From G963676655 sp963678305 (GTDB lineage Bacteria; Verrucomicrobiota; Lentisphaeria; Victivallales; Victivallaceae): DNA of 64,000 nt. The notes under the pieces are model-generated. The model was not told where the DNA came from. It did not search any database and worked only from the letters and a program-made list of their open reading frames with translations. Positions 35,988-43,658 of the stretch are shown here, one piece after another (within the stretch, counting starts at the first letter, position 1; each line of letters starts with the position of its first letter). The stretch is from contig CAXXVV010000009.1 of NCBI GenBank assembly GCA_963678305.2, forward strand, positions 62,001 through 126,000, given 5' to 3'. The position numbers and the translations under genes were made by a program.

Positions 35988-37829
35988 TTATGATTTGAAA
36001 ATCTTAAAAAGCGTCGTATCCGGCGTGGCGAATTCCCAATAAAAAGTATCGGTCTTTTTCGCCGCTATCCGGCCGCTGAAAAGCTCTACCACCTGTTCGC
36101 ACGCGACCGGCAGACGGATTTCCTGTCTTCCGCCGGTCGCGGTATGCACAGCGCATAATTCGCCGGACGCAAAGACCGGCTGCTCCTCCCGGCAGTAAAT
36201 ATGAACACCGGCGTCCGCCGCCAGTTTTTTTAGCATTTGCGGCGATAATTCCACCGGATTATGCAAATATGCCGCGGTCCAGTTTTGCATTGGAGTCAGT
36301 TGTAAGCCGCCGGTTCCGTACTCCACTCCGGCCCACTGACGCACCCGTTTAACATCAAGGCTTCGACCGTCGCTGAGTCCCGGAGCATACAACCATAGAA
36401 CAATCCGGTTATTATTCAAGACGTATGTATTTAATATTTCAGCTTTTGCCGGGGTTATTTCCAAAGGAACGGAGAAAATGATAAACTTGTAGCGGTCAAA
36501 GTCTGGAATTTTCGGAACATCATTCAGAGAATAGGTGTCGAAAGGGGCTCCAAGGCGATTTAACTGTTTGCGGGCATTCAGGGTGAAATCGCCCTGACGC
36601 GGAGAAGTTTGAGAAAAATAATATAAGCTGTCGGGATCGACAATCAACGCAACTTCGTCAACCGCCTTATATGTGGTATCAGAAAAGTCATTCCACAGAT
36701 GCTTCATAGATGAAAGATTATCAAAGATTTCCGGCTCTTTATAGAATCCGCCCCACATGTCGAACCACCACAAGGAGTTGCCGTTGATCAGACTCAATGC
36801 GAACTCACGTTTCATTCCGGCAATATCCGATTGAGTGTCGGGCCAGAACGGTGTTTCAAGTTTGACAAAATCACTCAGATTGCGATTGTAGGTATGAGTT
36901 CGCTGATCGCATTCGTGCATGTGTCTTTTTCCGGCAAGGCGTTCTGAACCCGATATAGTCAGAAAGCCGCTGCCTCCGCCTATTTCGCGATCTTTATAGG
37001 TGCCAGGGGATATGAGAAAATCAATCTCGCTACAATCCAGCAATGGCTCGTAATCCGCATGGCCGCTGGTAACCGGTCCTATCCTATCTGTCACATAACC
37101 GTAGAAAGCCCCCAACTCCACTTCCCGGCGGATCGTTTTGCGGGCTTCCGCCGCGAATTCGGAAATAGTCCGGCTGACGGTTTCGTTGGTGAAGCGCCAA
37201 TATTCAAGGATTCCGGTTGCGGTTGCCGGATCATGCACCAAATTATCAAAGGCGACTTCATTCAGTCGGTCAGCGGCAGGAACATCCGCGGGCGGCAGTC
37301 CTTGTTCCGTCCGCCAGCAACGATACGCTTCGGCCTTGGCCGGCCCGGCGGAGCCGGCGCTATGGTCGAGCCACTCGTCCGTATGTCCGCAAGCCAGGAT
37401 ATAGCTGAGAATGACATCGGAAAAGTTTTCTTCGCAGTATTTCAAAAAGTCATTTAAGTATTTTTTTACCGTTATGCGCCAGTCGGAATTACATAATGCC
37501 TGAGTTAATTCGGTGAAACTATCGCCCGGATTGTGTCCAAGGCTGAGTTGTCTGGATAACCAGACGGGAGAATTCAAGTCAACCATGCACAGGAATTTGG
37601 TCTTTGGATTAACTTCGAGGATATCATTGAATTGCCGGGCGACTGCCGCGAAGTCGTATTTGTCGAACCAGTGCCAATTTGCCGGATATTTGTTGTAAGG
37701 CTCTCCCAGTGAGTTTAACGTGTTGGCGGGAAAGACCACTACCGTGTCAATCCCGGATTCGGCAAACCTTTTTACTGTTTGCAGTTCGGGCCAGAACGAA
37801 CGGTATGCGAAATATTGTCGACCGGACAT
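35988..37829 (-). CDS. GH42-like beta-galactosidase family protein
   Basis: This 613-aa protein has a TIM barrel from the N-terminus (FWPELQTVKRFAESGIDTVVVFPAN) and ACGHTDEW near the expected acid/base position. HMHECDQRTH has an E-x-D-x-R-T pattern like the nucleophile region of GH42-like enzymes. A glutamine-amidotransferase-like trimerisation domain follows (VALIVDPDSLYYF to RIVLWLYAPG), as in GH42. No signal peptide is seen, so it is probably cytoplasmic. It is divergent from the AraC regulator, which may control it. Confidence 0.72.
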   Translation of the reverse strand: MSGRQYFAYRSFWPELQTVKRFAESGIDTVVVFPANTLNSLGEPYNKYPANWHWFDKYDFAAVARQFNDILEVNPKTKFLCMVDLNSPVWLSRQLSLGHNPGDSFTELTQALCNSDWRITVKKYLNDFLKYCEENFSDVILSYILACGHTDEWLDHSAGSAGPAKAEAYRCWRTEQGLPPADVPAADRLNEVAFDNLVHDPATATGILEYWRFTNETVSRTISEFAAEARKTIRREVELGAFYGYVTDRIGPVTSGHADYEPLLDCSEIDFLISPGTYKDREIGGGSGFLTISGSERLAGKRHMHECDQRTHTYNRNLSDFVKLETPFWPDTQSDIAGMKREFALSLINGNSLWWFDMWGGFYKEPEIFDNLSSMKHLWNDFSDTTYKAVDEVALIVDPDSLYYFSQTSPRQGDFTLNARKQLNRLGAPFDTYSLNDVPKIPDFDRYKFIIFSVPLEITPAKAEILNTYVLNNNRIVLWLYAPGLSDGRSLDVKRVRQWAGVEYGTGGLQLTPMQNWTAAYLHNPVELSPQMLKKLAADAGVHIYCREEQPVFASGELCAVHTATGGRQEIRLPVACEQVVELFSGRIAAKKTDTFYWEFATPDTTLFKIFKS

Positions 37830-37891
37830 TAACCAATTCCTTGTTTCTTAAGTTTATGTAATTATTGTATCACATTTTTTTATACTAAACC

Positions 37892-37928
37892 TTGATAACT
37901 GTGCCAATGTATTGTATAATAGTGCCAA
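37892..37928 (+). promoter_or_regulatory. AraC gene promoter with 21-bp-spaced direct repeats
   Basis: TTGATA (37892-37897), 17 bp and TATAAT (37915-37920) form a near-consensus promoter. GTGCCAA occurs at 37901-37907 and 37922-37928, exactly 21 bp (two helical turns) apart and bracketing the -10 box. This is the usual geometry of an AraC-family binding site and suggests autorepression. Confidence 0.7.
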
Positions 37929-37951
37929 AAGAATAAACACAGGGATTGATT

Positions 37952-38863
37952 GTGAATAATTTTTATATAGCTGATATTTTTCGATATATCAAGCATGAAG
38001 ACCTCCCTTTGTGGGTGGAATATGTTGAGAGGGGAGGGCACATTGAGCGCTTGTTTCATGATCATGAGTTTTCTGAAATAGCGATTGTTTTGCATGGAAG
38101 TGCCATTCATCTTGCTGATGGGAAAGCTGAGAAAATAAGCGCTGGCGATGTCCTGCTGCTGCATCCGGGCGCCTCACATGCTTATGATAAAACCGGCGAC
38201 ATGGAACTTATCAATATCGTCTACGACTGGAAAAAACTGGCTATTCCGTTTCTTGACGGTTATTCGCTGCCGATGTTCTACACTTTTTTCCCGGTAGCCG
38301 GCAAATCAGCGAAATGGAATTACGCCGCCCCGGTTATGACGTTATCCCTTGACGATATGGCCGAAGTTTTGCAGATGATAAAGCGTCTGGAAAACGAGTT
38401 GAAAAATTTTAAACCCGGAACCTTTTTCCTCAGTCTGGCGATGTTTATGGAAATAGTGGTAATGCTGGCCCGGCATGATGCCATTAAAACCTCAAAGCAT
38501 CAATTTCGTTTCCAGATTGGCGAGACCCTGGAATACATAAACCGGAATTATCGGCGGAATATCGAAGTCAATGAACTTGTCGCGGTGTCTAAAATGTCGC
38601 GACGCAACCTTTTCCGCAAGTTTAAAGAGTCAACCGGCTATACCCCGATTGAATATTTACTGCAAATCAGACTGCAAAGAGCGATGGAGTTGTTGCGAAG
38701 CTCATCGATGAATGTAAATGAGATAGCTGAAGAATGCGGTTTTTGCGACAGCAACTATTTGTGCAAGCTGTTCCGTAAGCATCTCAACATAAGCCCGCGC
38801 ACGTTCCGCCTGTCAAATTCCTCACAAAAGAACAACCAGAATATTCCTGATCAAGCAAATTGA
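37952..38863 (+). CDS. AraC family transcriptional regulator
   Basis: This 303-aa protein has an N-terminal cupin-type sensor (HDHEFSEIAIVLHGSAIH, AGDVLLLHPGASHAY). The C-terminal AraC DNA-binding domain has two helix-turn-helices (VNELVAVSKMSRRNLFRKFKE and VNEIAEECGFCDSNYLCKLFRKH). The start is most likely GTG at 37952, with AGGG upstream; a TTG two codons earlier is the alternative. It is divergent from the GH42-like gene. It probably senses a sugar and activates the neighbouring hydrolase genes. Confidence 0.9.
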   Translation: MNNFYIADIFRYIKHEDLPLWVEYVERGGHIERLFHDHEFSEIAIVLHGSAIHLADGKAEKISAGDVLLLHPGASHAYDKTGDMELINIVYDWKKLAIPFLDGYSLPMFYTFFPVAGKSAKWNYAAPVMTLSLDDMAEVLQMIKRLENELKNFKPGTFFLSLAMFMEIVVMLARHDAIKTSKHQFRFQIGETLEYINRNYRRNIEVNELVAVSKMSRRNLFRKFKESTGYTPIEYLLQIRLQRAMELLRSSSMNVNEIAEECGFCDSNYLCKLFRKHLNISPRTFRLSNSSQKNNQNIPDQAN

Positions 38864-38936
38864 TTCATTTTATACATATGGTCTGGAATTCCGTGGTTCT
38901 TATTAAAGAGATGGCTTTATGTTTCAGATAAAAAAA

Positions 38937-39011
38937 TGGAGCCAGGTGTCAGAGTCGAACTGACGACCGGCTGATTACAAATCAGCTGCTCTACCACTGA
39001 GCTAACCTGGC
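38937..39011 (-). tRNA. tRNA-Thr(UGU)
   Basis: The reverse strand folds into a full cloverleaf. The acceptor stem GCCAGGT/ACCTGGC (39005-39011 with 38941-38947) is followed by an encoded CCA (38937-38939). The D arm is GCTC-AGTGGTA-GAGC, the anticodon arm GCTGA-TTTGTAA-TCAGC has anticodon TGT, and the T arm is GTCAG-TTCGACT-CTGAC. Decoding of ACA threonine codons follows. Confidence 0.96.
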
Positions 39012-39050
39012 TTGGAAGAATCATAATATAGTTGTATAATATAAAAAATC

Positions 39051-39088
39051 AACCCCCGATCAATGGTTGACACGGGGGTTTTTTCGTT
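39051..39088. terminator. Rho-independent terminator, bidirectional
   Basis: Stem AACCCCCG (39051-39058) pairs with CGGGGGTT (39073-39080) across a 14-nt loop. A T-rich tail follows on the forward strand, and GATTTTTT on the reverse strand. It lies just past the stop of the leftward portal-like gene, so it most likely ends that transcript before the tRNA. Confidence 0.8.
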
Positions 39089-39117
39089 TTTTTTCAAAAA
39101 AATAATATCAAATGCGG

Positions 39118-40503
39118 TTATTCCGTCAATGCGGCGATGTCTGATTCAATTTTTTGTTTGACTGAATCATCAATTTTTTTGATCTTGCCAAGCAGTTTTA
39201 CCGCTGCCCGGGCCGTTTCGCGACGGAATTCCATCCCGGCTTTCAGCGAATTGATGTTGAGCAGCGCTTCGATCGCGTCTTTCAAATCGATGACTGAAAA
39301 TTCCCGGTTGTAGGAGATTTCAGGCATTTTGACCGAATCGTCCCAGGCCCGCATCAGTTTCCAGGCTTGCATTTCCGTTTGCTCCATCAAGTCGGCCCGG
39401 GAGGCCAGGAACTGGGTAACGTTCAGGTGATCCCAGGCTTTGGATTCCGCGGTTTGATCTGTTTGAGAATCCTTTTGGACTGCCAGGCCGATAACTTCAT
39501 AGAGTTCTTTCTTAAGATTGATTATCTCGGAGCGGATTTGCGCGGTTTCGGTTCCGGATGGGGCGATATAACGGCTTATGCCTTTTTCTTCCGGCATTTC
39601 CCATAATGCCGCGGAACGGGCCAGAACATGGCTGAAACGAATTTCCGTATCGGAGGCGTCGCTGGTAAAATCTCCATTACGGAAACTTTCCGAGACTACC
39701 AGCAGGCCGAACATCTGTTTGATGATATTCATCTGCGCTTCAGATTCCGCATTGAGAATCGCATCGGAAATTCTGACAACGTCTTCAAACCAGTGATTGG
39801 CGCCCATGCCGAAACCGTCGGCCTCTTCGCACATAACCAGCGGGACCTGGCCTAAGTGATGTTCCTGTTGATCGATGATTCTTATCGCTCCCGATTCATC
39901 ACGGGAGAACAGGGTCCAGCGATCGCGTTCCCAGAGGCGGCGTTTGACGAAGCGGGCAGGGGGCGTCAATGGATTTGAAGCGTCGTGACCGCTTTCCTCA
40001 ACAATGGCCCATAAAAGTTTGCCGTCGTTACCAAAATGCCAGTCGGTGACGGCAAGAGGTTTCAATGCCCGGGCATACGGCCTGATTCGCTGCTGCTTCT
40101 TTGTCGCCAGGTCGATATTGCCGTTGAATGCCGGCATATCGACAATGATCCAGGCGAGGCCAAAGCAGTTCAGGTAGGTTGAAACTTGACGCATGACCTC
40201 GTTTACCCGTAAGCCGTCGCGAGAGAAGTCTTCGACCAGATCCGGATCGGTATTGAGGCGTTGTGGCTCTTCAGACAAGACGAACTGCGAAATCAATCTG
40301 GCGGTACGGCGTGGATAATTGAAGTAGCAGGCGCGGTGACGGCGTTCCGCAAATTCCGGTTCTACCTCAGATACATGCCGGATCAAAGCCTGTTCAAGGT
40401 AAACTTTTCCGCCGCTGTAGGCGGCTTCCGCCCGCATCCAGAAATCTTTTTGACGGGCATGTTTTTCGTGTTCTCTTCGGAAAATGATTTCATAATCATT
40501 CAT
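39118..40503 (-). CDS. Phage portal-like protein, isolated
   Basis: This 461-aa protein looks like a phage portal of the DUF4055/SPP1-like type. It has an N-terminal helical part (YFNYPRRTARLISQFVLSEEP), STYLNCFGLAWIIVDMP, a wing-like beta region (DWHFGNDGKLLWAIVEES, LGQVPLVMCEE) and a stem/crown part with long helices (IRSEIINLKKELYEVIGLAV, QTAESKAWDHL). Portals form the dodecameric DNA gate of a capsid. No other phage gene adjoins it; the nearest packaging gene is a terminase at 61697. AGGAG precedes the ATG. The frame is intact. The family call rests on visual similarity, so moderate certainty. Confidence 0.6.
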   Translation of the reverse strand: MNDYEIIFRREHEKHARQKDFWMRAEAAYSGGKVYLEQALIRHVSEVEPEFAERRHRACYFNYPRRTARLISQFVLSEEPQRLNTDPDLVEDFSRDGLRVNEVMRQVSTYLNCFGLAWIIVDMPAFNGNIDLATKKQQRIRPYARALKPLAVTDWHFGNDGKLLWAIVEESGHDASNPLTPPARFVKRRLWERDRWTLFSRDESGAIRIIDQQEHHLGQVPLVMCEEADGFGMGANHWFEDVVRISDAILNAESEAQMNIIKQMFGLLVVSESFRNGDFTSDASDTEIRFSHVLARSAALWEMPEEKGISRYIAPSGTETAQIRSEIINLKKELYEVIGLAVQKDSQTDQTAESKAWDHLNVTQFLASRADLMEQTEMQAWKLMRAWDDSVKMPEISYNREFSVIDLKDAIEALLNINSLKAGMEFRRETARAAVKLLGKIKKIDDSVKQKIESDIAALTE

Positions 40504-40629
40504 TTTTTTTTACTCCTGTTAGTTTATTATTCTTGGAATGACTGCCTTATATAAGATAAAAGTGTCAACCGGCCAAAGGTTATTCCGTATGCAGTGTTAA
40601 TTTTTTCGCAAAAAAAGTTGCTTTGGGAC

Positions 40630-40658
40630 TTGCAAAAATGTCATTCCTGGTATATAAT
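40630..40658 (+). promoter_or_regulatory. Sigma70 promoter of a small RNA gene
   Basis: TTGCAA (40630-40635), 17 bp and perfect TATAAT (40653-40658) place the start point near 40665. No open reading frame with a ribosome site follows before the terminator at 40756, which indicates a non-coding transcript. Confidence 0.85.
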
Positions 40659-40664
40659 AATAAC

Positions 40665-40791
40665 AGAGGATAACTGAGAGAGAGCAGTTATCGGGGACGC
40701 GGACTGACATAACATTGCGGACCCACTTGAAAATGCCCCTCCCCTCCTTATTTCCGACCTCGCGGGTCTAACCCGCGAGGTCACTTTTTTT
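40665..40791 (+). ncRNA. Predicted small RNA with exposed anti-Shine-Dalgarno-like segment
   Basis: The transcript is about 125 nt. A 5' hairpin GATAACTG-AGAGAGAG-CAGTTATC (40669-40692) has an all-purine loop. A GGGGAC...TGCCCC segment follows (40693-40740) that may pair. A pyrimidine-rich single-stranded stretch contains CCTCCTTA (40743-40750), identical to the 16S rRNA anti-SD core. A terminator ends it. It does not match tmRNA, RNase P or SRP RNA by eye, and is short for 6S RNA. It could pair with ribosome binding sites of mRNAs, or sequester itself through its purine loop. Family unknown. Confidence 0.75.
40756..40791 (+). terminator. Strong Rho-independent terminator of the small RNA
   Basis: GACCTCGCGGGT (40756-40767) pairs perfectly with ACCCGCGAGGTC (40771-40782) over a 3-nt CTA loop. 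AC and seven T residues follow. This is one of the strongest terminators in the window. Confidence 0.93.
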
Positions 40792-40940
40792 ATGGATTGA
40801 TTTAAATATTCGGTCAAAGTCACGGTTTCAGAGAGCTAAACTGTTGAAAAAAATAAGAAAAAGGATTGTAAAAAGGGTAAATATGATTTATGGTTATATC
40901 CGTTATATTTTCGAGAATTTGATTTCATTAAGGATATTAT

Positions 40941-42230
40941 ATGTCGCAGGATTCAAACGGCAGTTGCAGTCATCTCGAGCAACTGGGTGATTACCGGATC
41001 ATCAAACTGTTAAAAACTGGCGGAATGGGGGAAATTTATCTGGCTGAACAGATGTCAATGCGGCGCATTGTCGCATTGAAGGTGTTGCAGCCGGCTCTCG
41101 CGAAAAATGAAGTGCACCTTGAAAGGTTCTTCAGGGAGGTCAAAAATCTGGCGAAACTGCGGCATCCGGCGGTGGTTCAGGCAATCGAAGCAGGGGTTGA
41201 GAACGGCATCTGTTACTTTTCCATGAGTTATGTTAACGGCACTGACTTGAAACGGGTCATAATGCATGAGGCGATGGATGAGGACCGGGTGCTTAAAGTT
41301 GCGCGTGATACAGCGGATGCTTTGAGTCAGGTTTGGCGTAAACACGGGATGATTCATCGTGATATAAAACCGTCCAACCTGATGTTGACTGCTGAGGGTG
41401 AATTGAAGATACTTGACTTTGGCATATCCAAGCAGACTATTGCCGATGAAGACGATGCCGAGTTGACTCGGGCCGGCGCTTTGATCGGTTCTCCTTACTA
41501 TATGAGTCCTGAGCAGGCCAGGGGAGGAAAGCTTGACCTTAGAGCTGACGTTTATTCCCTTGGGGCGACAATGTATCATTTGCTGACCAGGCAGGTTCCT
41601 TATGAGGGGGAAAGTTCGATAGAAGTGGTCAGTCTGCATATCAGTGCGCCGGAACCTGACCCGCGAAAAATAAACCCGAAAATATCATGTAAAACCGCCG
41701 CCTTGATTAAACGAATGATGGCAAAAAATCCGGATAAACGTTTTCTTTCGTGGGATAAAGTGGTTGAAGAGATTGACGCGATCTTTGAGTCTAAGGAATC
41801 GGTGGAGGAGACTGAAGACAAAAAACGCCGGCACTTTCGCCGCTGTATATTGATCGGCAGTTCTCTGATGCTGATCGTGATTCTTGCCTCAATGGGACCG
41901 GGTATTTTTAAGCATAAGGCGAAAAAAGTAAAGACGCCGCCGGTAAAAAAAGTCGTTGAGCAGCCGAAAATTGAAGATCCGCAGCAGGCTCTTCTTGAAA
42001 AACAACAGAAAGACCAAGTCAGGGTTCAGCAGGCTTTACGGATTATCGAACGCGAGACAATCAAATTGGAGGAACAGAAGAAATATCAGCAGGCTCTTGA
42101 GCTTTGGAAGTATTATATTAAAAACGGTAATTGGAAAGATCATCCGCTCTTCAAGACTGAAGCAAACAGGGCGGTGACATATTATAAGGAAAAAATCAAA
42201 CGTCAGAAGAAAGGGTTGTTGCATGAATAA
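40941..42230 (+). CDS. Membrane-anchored Ser/Thr protein kinase (PknB/Hanks type)
   Basis: This 429-aa protein has a complete kinase domain (about 18-280): GGMGEIYLAEQ, K47 in VALKVL, HRDIKPSNLM with D141, DFG with D159, and GSPYYMSPEQARGG. A transmembrane helix follows near 293-315 (LIGSSLMLIVILASMGPGIF). The extracytoplasmic tail is charged and TPR-like (QQALLEKQQKDQ, KKYQQALELWKYYI). All catalytic residues are present. The stop overlaps the next gene by 8 nt, and it forms a unit with two PH-domain membrane proteins. Confidence 0.93.
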   Translation: MSQDSNGSCSHLEQLGDYRIIKLLKTGGMGEIYLAEQMSMRRIVALKVLQPALAKNEVHLERFFREVKNLAKLRHPAVVQAIEAGVENGICYFSMSYVNGTDLKRVIMHEAMDEDRVLKVARDTADALSQVWRKHGMIHRDIKPSNLMLTAEGELKILDFGISKQTIADEDDAELTRAGALIGSPYYMSPEQARGGKLDLRADVYSLGATMYHLLTRQVPYEGESSIEVVSLHISAPEPDPRKINPKISCKTAALIKRMMAKNPDKRFLSWDKVVEEIDAIFESKESVEETEDKKRRHFRRCILIGSSLMLIVILASMGPGIFKHKAKKVKTPPVKKVVEQPKIEDPQQALLEKQQKDQVRVQQALRIIERETIKLEEQKKYQQALELWKYYIKNGNWKDHPLFKTEANRAVTYYKEKIKRQKKGLLHE

Positions 42231-42873
42231 ACAGGAAATAATGGCAATTGAAAAACCGCATATCAATTTGCTGTATCTTTATCTGATCAGGTCGTTATTG
42301 CTGCTGCCGCTTTTTTTGATTGTTTTTCCACCGTTGCTGGTGCGATACCTGACGTTGCGTTATACTTTTGACGAAAACAGCATCACTATGCGCTGGGGAT
42401 TTCTTTTCCGGCGTGAAGTCCATATAACCTATTCAAGAATTCAGGATCTGCATATCAACTGCGGGCTGCTTCAACGCTGGCTTGGCCTGGCCGACATTCT
42501 GATCCAGACTGCCAGCGGAAATTCCTCTGCTGAAGTACAGATCGAGGGCTTGATGGAATATGACGCAGTGCGTGATTTTCTTTATTCCAAAATGCGCGGG
42601 ACCGAGACTGAAGAGCAGGTCGGCGAGGAGATTTCACCAGAGGATCAAGTTTTGGAACTGTTGGGGGGGATACTTAATGAAATGAAAGGTATCAAGTCCG
42701 TAATGCAGCATTTGGCTGGAGATAACCCGGAAACGGAAACGGAAACAGTTGGGGAAGCCGTCATGCCGGAACCGGAAAAAAAGATGCCGCCGCCATTGCA
42801 GGTTGACAACTTTGCTCCGGAATCCTCTGTACCAAATACGAACCTTTCTGCAGGGGAAGATGAAAATGCTTAA
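42223..42873 (+). CDS. Membrane protein with bacterial PH (bPH2/DUF304) domain
   Basis: This 216-aa protein has hydrophobic helices near the N-terminus (LYLYLIRSLLLLPLFLIVFPPLLV). A bPH2 domain follows: YTFDENSITMRWGFLFRREVHITYSRIQDLHI and GLADILIQTASGNSSAEV. The C-terminal tail is acidic and proline-rich. A METETE-like microrepeat comes from GGAAAC repeats near 42730. It is translationally coupled to the kinase (stop/start overlap) and overlaps the next gene. It may scaffold at the membrane or be a kinase substrate (inference). Confidence 0.82.
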   Translation: MNKQEIMAIEKPHINLLYLYLIRSLLLLPLFLIVFPPLLVRYLTLRYTFDENSITMRWGFLFRREVHITYSRIQDLHINCGLLQRWLGLADILIQTASGNSSAEVQIEGLMEYDAVRDFLYSKMRGTETEEQVGEEISPEDQVLELLGGILNEMKGIKSVMQHLAGDNPETETETVGEAVMPEPEKKMPPPLQVDNFAPESSVPNTNLSAGEDENA

Positions 42874-43642
42874 AGTAATAAAGCGTTTTTTCTGCTTTTT
42901 ACTGCAAATCCCGGATAAGCCGTCGCCGCCGATCGGGACGGTCGGGACTTTGAAAGTTTTCCGGGCCGCCCCGAACTTTCTTAAATATCGTTATTTGAAA
43001 TTTTTCGGTATCGGTTTTCTGAACAATCTGATCATTGTTATATATATTGCCGCCGACGTTAGTTCGTCTTTTTCCGGACCTCCCAGTAAAACCGCGTTGA
43101 TTGTTTTATTTGTCATTCTTGGGTTTTATTTGTTTACGCTCTTTGTATCTTGTATAGTCGGGGTGTTCACTATCATGCTTGATTACGACTTCCGCTGGTA
43201 TCAGGTTACGGACCGCAGTTTGAGGATACGCGAGGGCGTGATAAAGGTAAAAGAGATGACTGTGACATTTGACAATGTGCAGGAGGTGTCGGTCGAGCAG
43301 GGGCCGATACAGCGGATTTTCGGGATTGCCGATGTGATTGTCCGGACCGCCGGCGGTAAAAATCCGCTCCAAAACGCACAAAACAAAAATCAGCCGCAAT
43401 CAACAGACTTTCACAAAGCCGTGTTCCGTGGTGTTGGTAACGCCCCGGAAATAAGAGACTTGATCCAGAAAAGGGTCCGAAGTATTAAAACCATGGGAAT
43501 TGGTGAAAGTCCGGCACTGATACAGAAACCGAAAAAAACAGTAAAAGGTCTTCTTTCCGCTCCGGCATGCCGTTCCGCTCTGGCGGTGATTCGTGCTGAG
43601 TCGAGCGAACTGAGAACATATTTTGAATCCGTTAAAAGATAA
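42866..43642 (+). CDS. Second bPH2/DUF304-domain membrane protein
   Basis: This 258-aa protein has two transmembrane segments (NNLIIVIYIAADVSS region; TALIVLFVILGFYLFTLFVSCIVGVF). A bPH2 domain follows: YQVTDRSLRIREGVIKVKEMTVTFDNVQEVSVEQG, FGIADVIVRTAGG. The tail is basic. The ATG at 42866 overlaps the previous stop and has AGGGG upstream; the longer frame from 42749 is a shadow of the previous gene. It is a paralogue of its neighbour, with which it probably forms a complex. Confidence 0.82.
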   Translation: MLKVIKRFFCFLLQIPDKPSPPIGTVGTLKVFRAAPNFLKYRYLKFFGIGFLNNLIIVIYIAADVSSSFSGPPSKTALIVLFVILGFYLFTLFVSCIVGVFTIMLDYDFRWYQVTDRSLRIREGVIKVKEMTVTFDNVQEVSVEQGPIQRIFGIADVIVRTAGGKNPLQNAQNKNQPQSTDFHKAVFRGVGNAPEIRDLIQKRVRSIKTMGIGESPALIQKPKKTVKGLLSAPACRSALAVIRAESSELRTYFESVKR

Positions 43643-43658
43643 GAATTCGGGAGAAATA

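Larger units (their letters stand above)
40504..40940. other. 437-bp divergent intergenic region
   Basis: This lies between the leftward portal-like gene and the rightward kinase gene. It contains CCGGTTGACA on the reverse strand (40563-40572) as a possible -35 for the portal gene, and the small RNA gene with its promoter and terminator (40630-40792). Nothing is evident in 40793-40940 beyond AT-rich sequence that may carry the kinase promoter. Confidence 0.65.

Noticed and set aside
38937..40503. The portal-like gene as a remnant of a prophage integrated at tRNA-Thr
   Set aside because: Integration normally uses the tRNA 3' end, which lies on the far side from the portal gene here. I see no duplicated tRNA tail and no integrase.
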